A stretch of 64,000 bases of DNA, from NCBI GenBank assembly GCA_013400155.1, contig VXBM01001971.1:32060-96059 (forward strand), written 5' to 3'. This stretch comes from Helopsaltes ochotensis. Lineage: Eukaryota > Chordata > Aves > Passeriformes > Locustellidae. The notes beneath the pieces were generated by a model. It was not told the origin of the DNA, made no database searches, and saw only the letters and a list, made by a program, of their open reading frames with translations. This document shows, piece after piece, positions 63,996-64,000 of the stretch (its first letter is position 1; every line of letters begins with the position of its first letter). Both the position numbers and the translations under genes were made by a program.

Positions 63996-64000
63996 TAATG

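Noticed and set aside
1..64000. CRISPR array, prokaryotic operon or phage-like module
   Set aside because: No regularly spaced repeats, no dense coding, no Shine-Dalgarno-led frames. The repeats and composition are those of a bird nuclear genome.

Overview
The window reads as a stretch of bird nuclear genome. It is AT-rich and CpG-poor, has short microsatellites and long homopolymer runs, and holds no operon-like or densely coding sequence. The lineage call rests on repeats recognised from memory: several degraded CR1-type LINE fragments in both orientations, and two endogenous retrovirus LTRs of types typical of birds. The 32.5-33.1 kb LTR suggests a neoavian, perhaps a passerine. No complete protein-coding gene is visible. 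Almost all the short open reading frames look like chance, or like antisense shadows of LINE fragments. The sequence is therefore best read as intergenic or long-intron DNA.

Layout. 26-560: plus-strand solo LTR with a perfect 6-bp target-site duplication. 6.4-6.8 kb: minus-strand CR1 3' fragment. 8.1 and 9.5 kb: two diverged copies of a repeat of about 90 bp. 28.3-28.9 kb: minus-strand CR1. 29.6-30.2 kb: GC-richer block ending in an A-rich tract. 30.45-30.50 kb: T43A14 tract. 32.55-33.12 kb: minus-strand solo LTR. 36.2-36.6 kb: older plus-strand LINE fragment. 42.7 kb: two 25-bp tandem units. 45.5-46.3 kb: another old plus-strand LINE fragment. 55.5-56.2 kb: minus-strand CR1 with an internal deletion. 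The rest is unique-looking sequence. Some of it (13.9, 20.5, 38.7-39.2 and 60.4-60.7 kb) resembles conserved regulatory DNA, but that cannot be shown from one sequence.

Possible exons. The best is at the right edge (63,917-63,995): a good splice acceptor followed by 25 open codons and a double stop, which would be the last coding exon of a plus-strand gene. A 234-nt frame on the minus strand (54,359-54,592) is flanked by acceptor-like and donor-like sites and is a multiple of three. A 73-nt candidate lies at 32,274-32,346. I could assign none of them to a protein family, and all are low-confidence.

I found no convincing undescribed system. The more interesting items are the solo LTR with its duplication, the 30-bp near-perfect palindrome at 62.85 kb, several perfect hairpins, the 8.1/9.5 kb repeat pair and the candidate exons.
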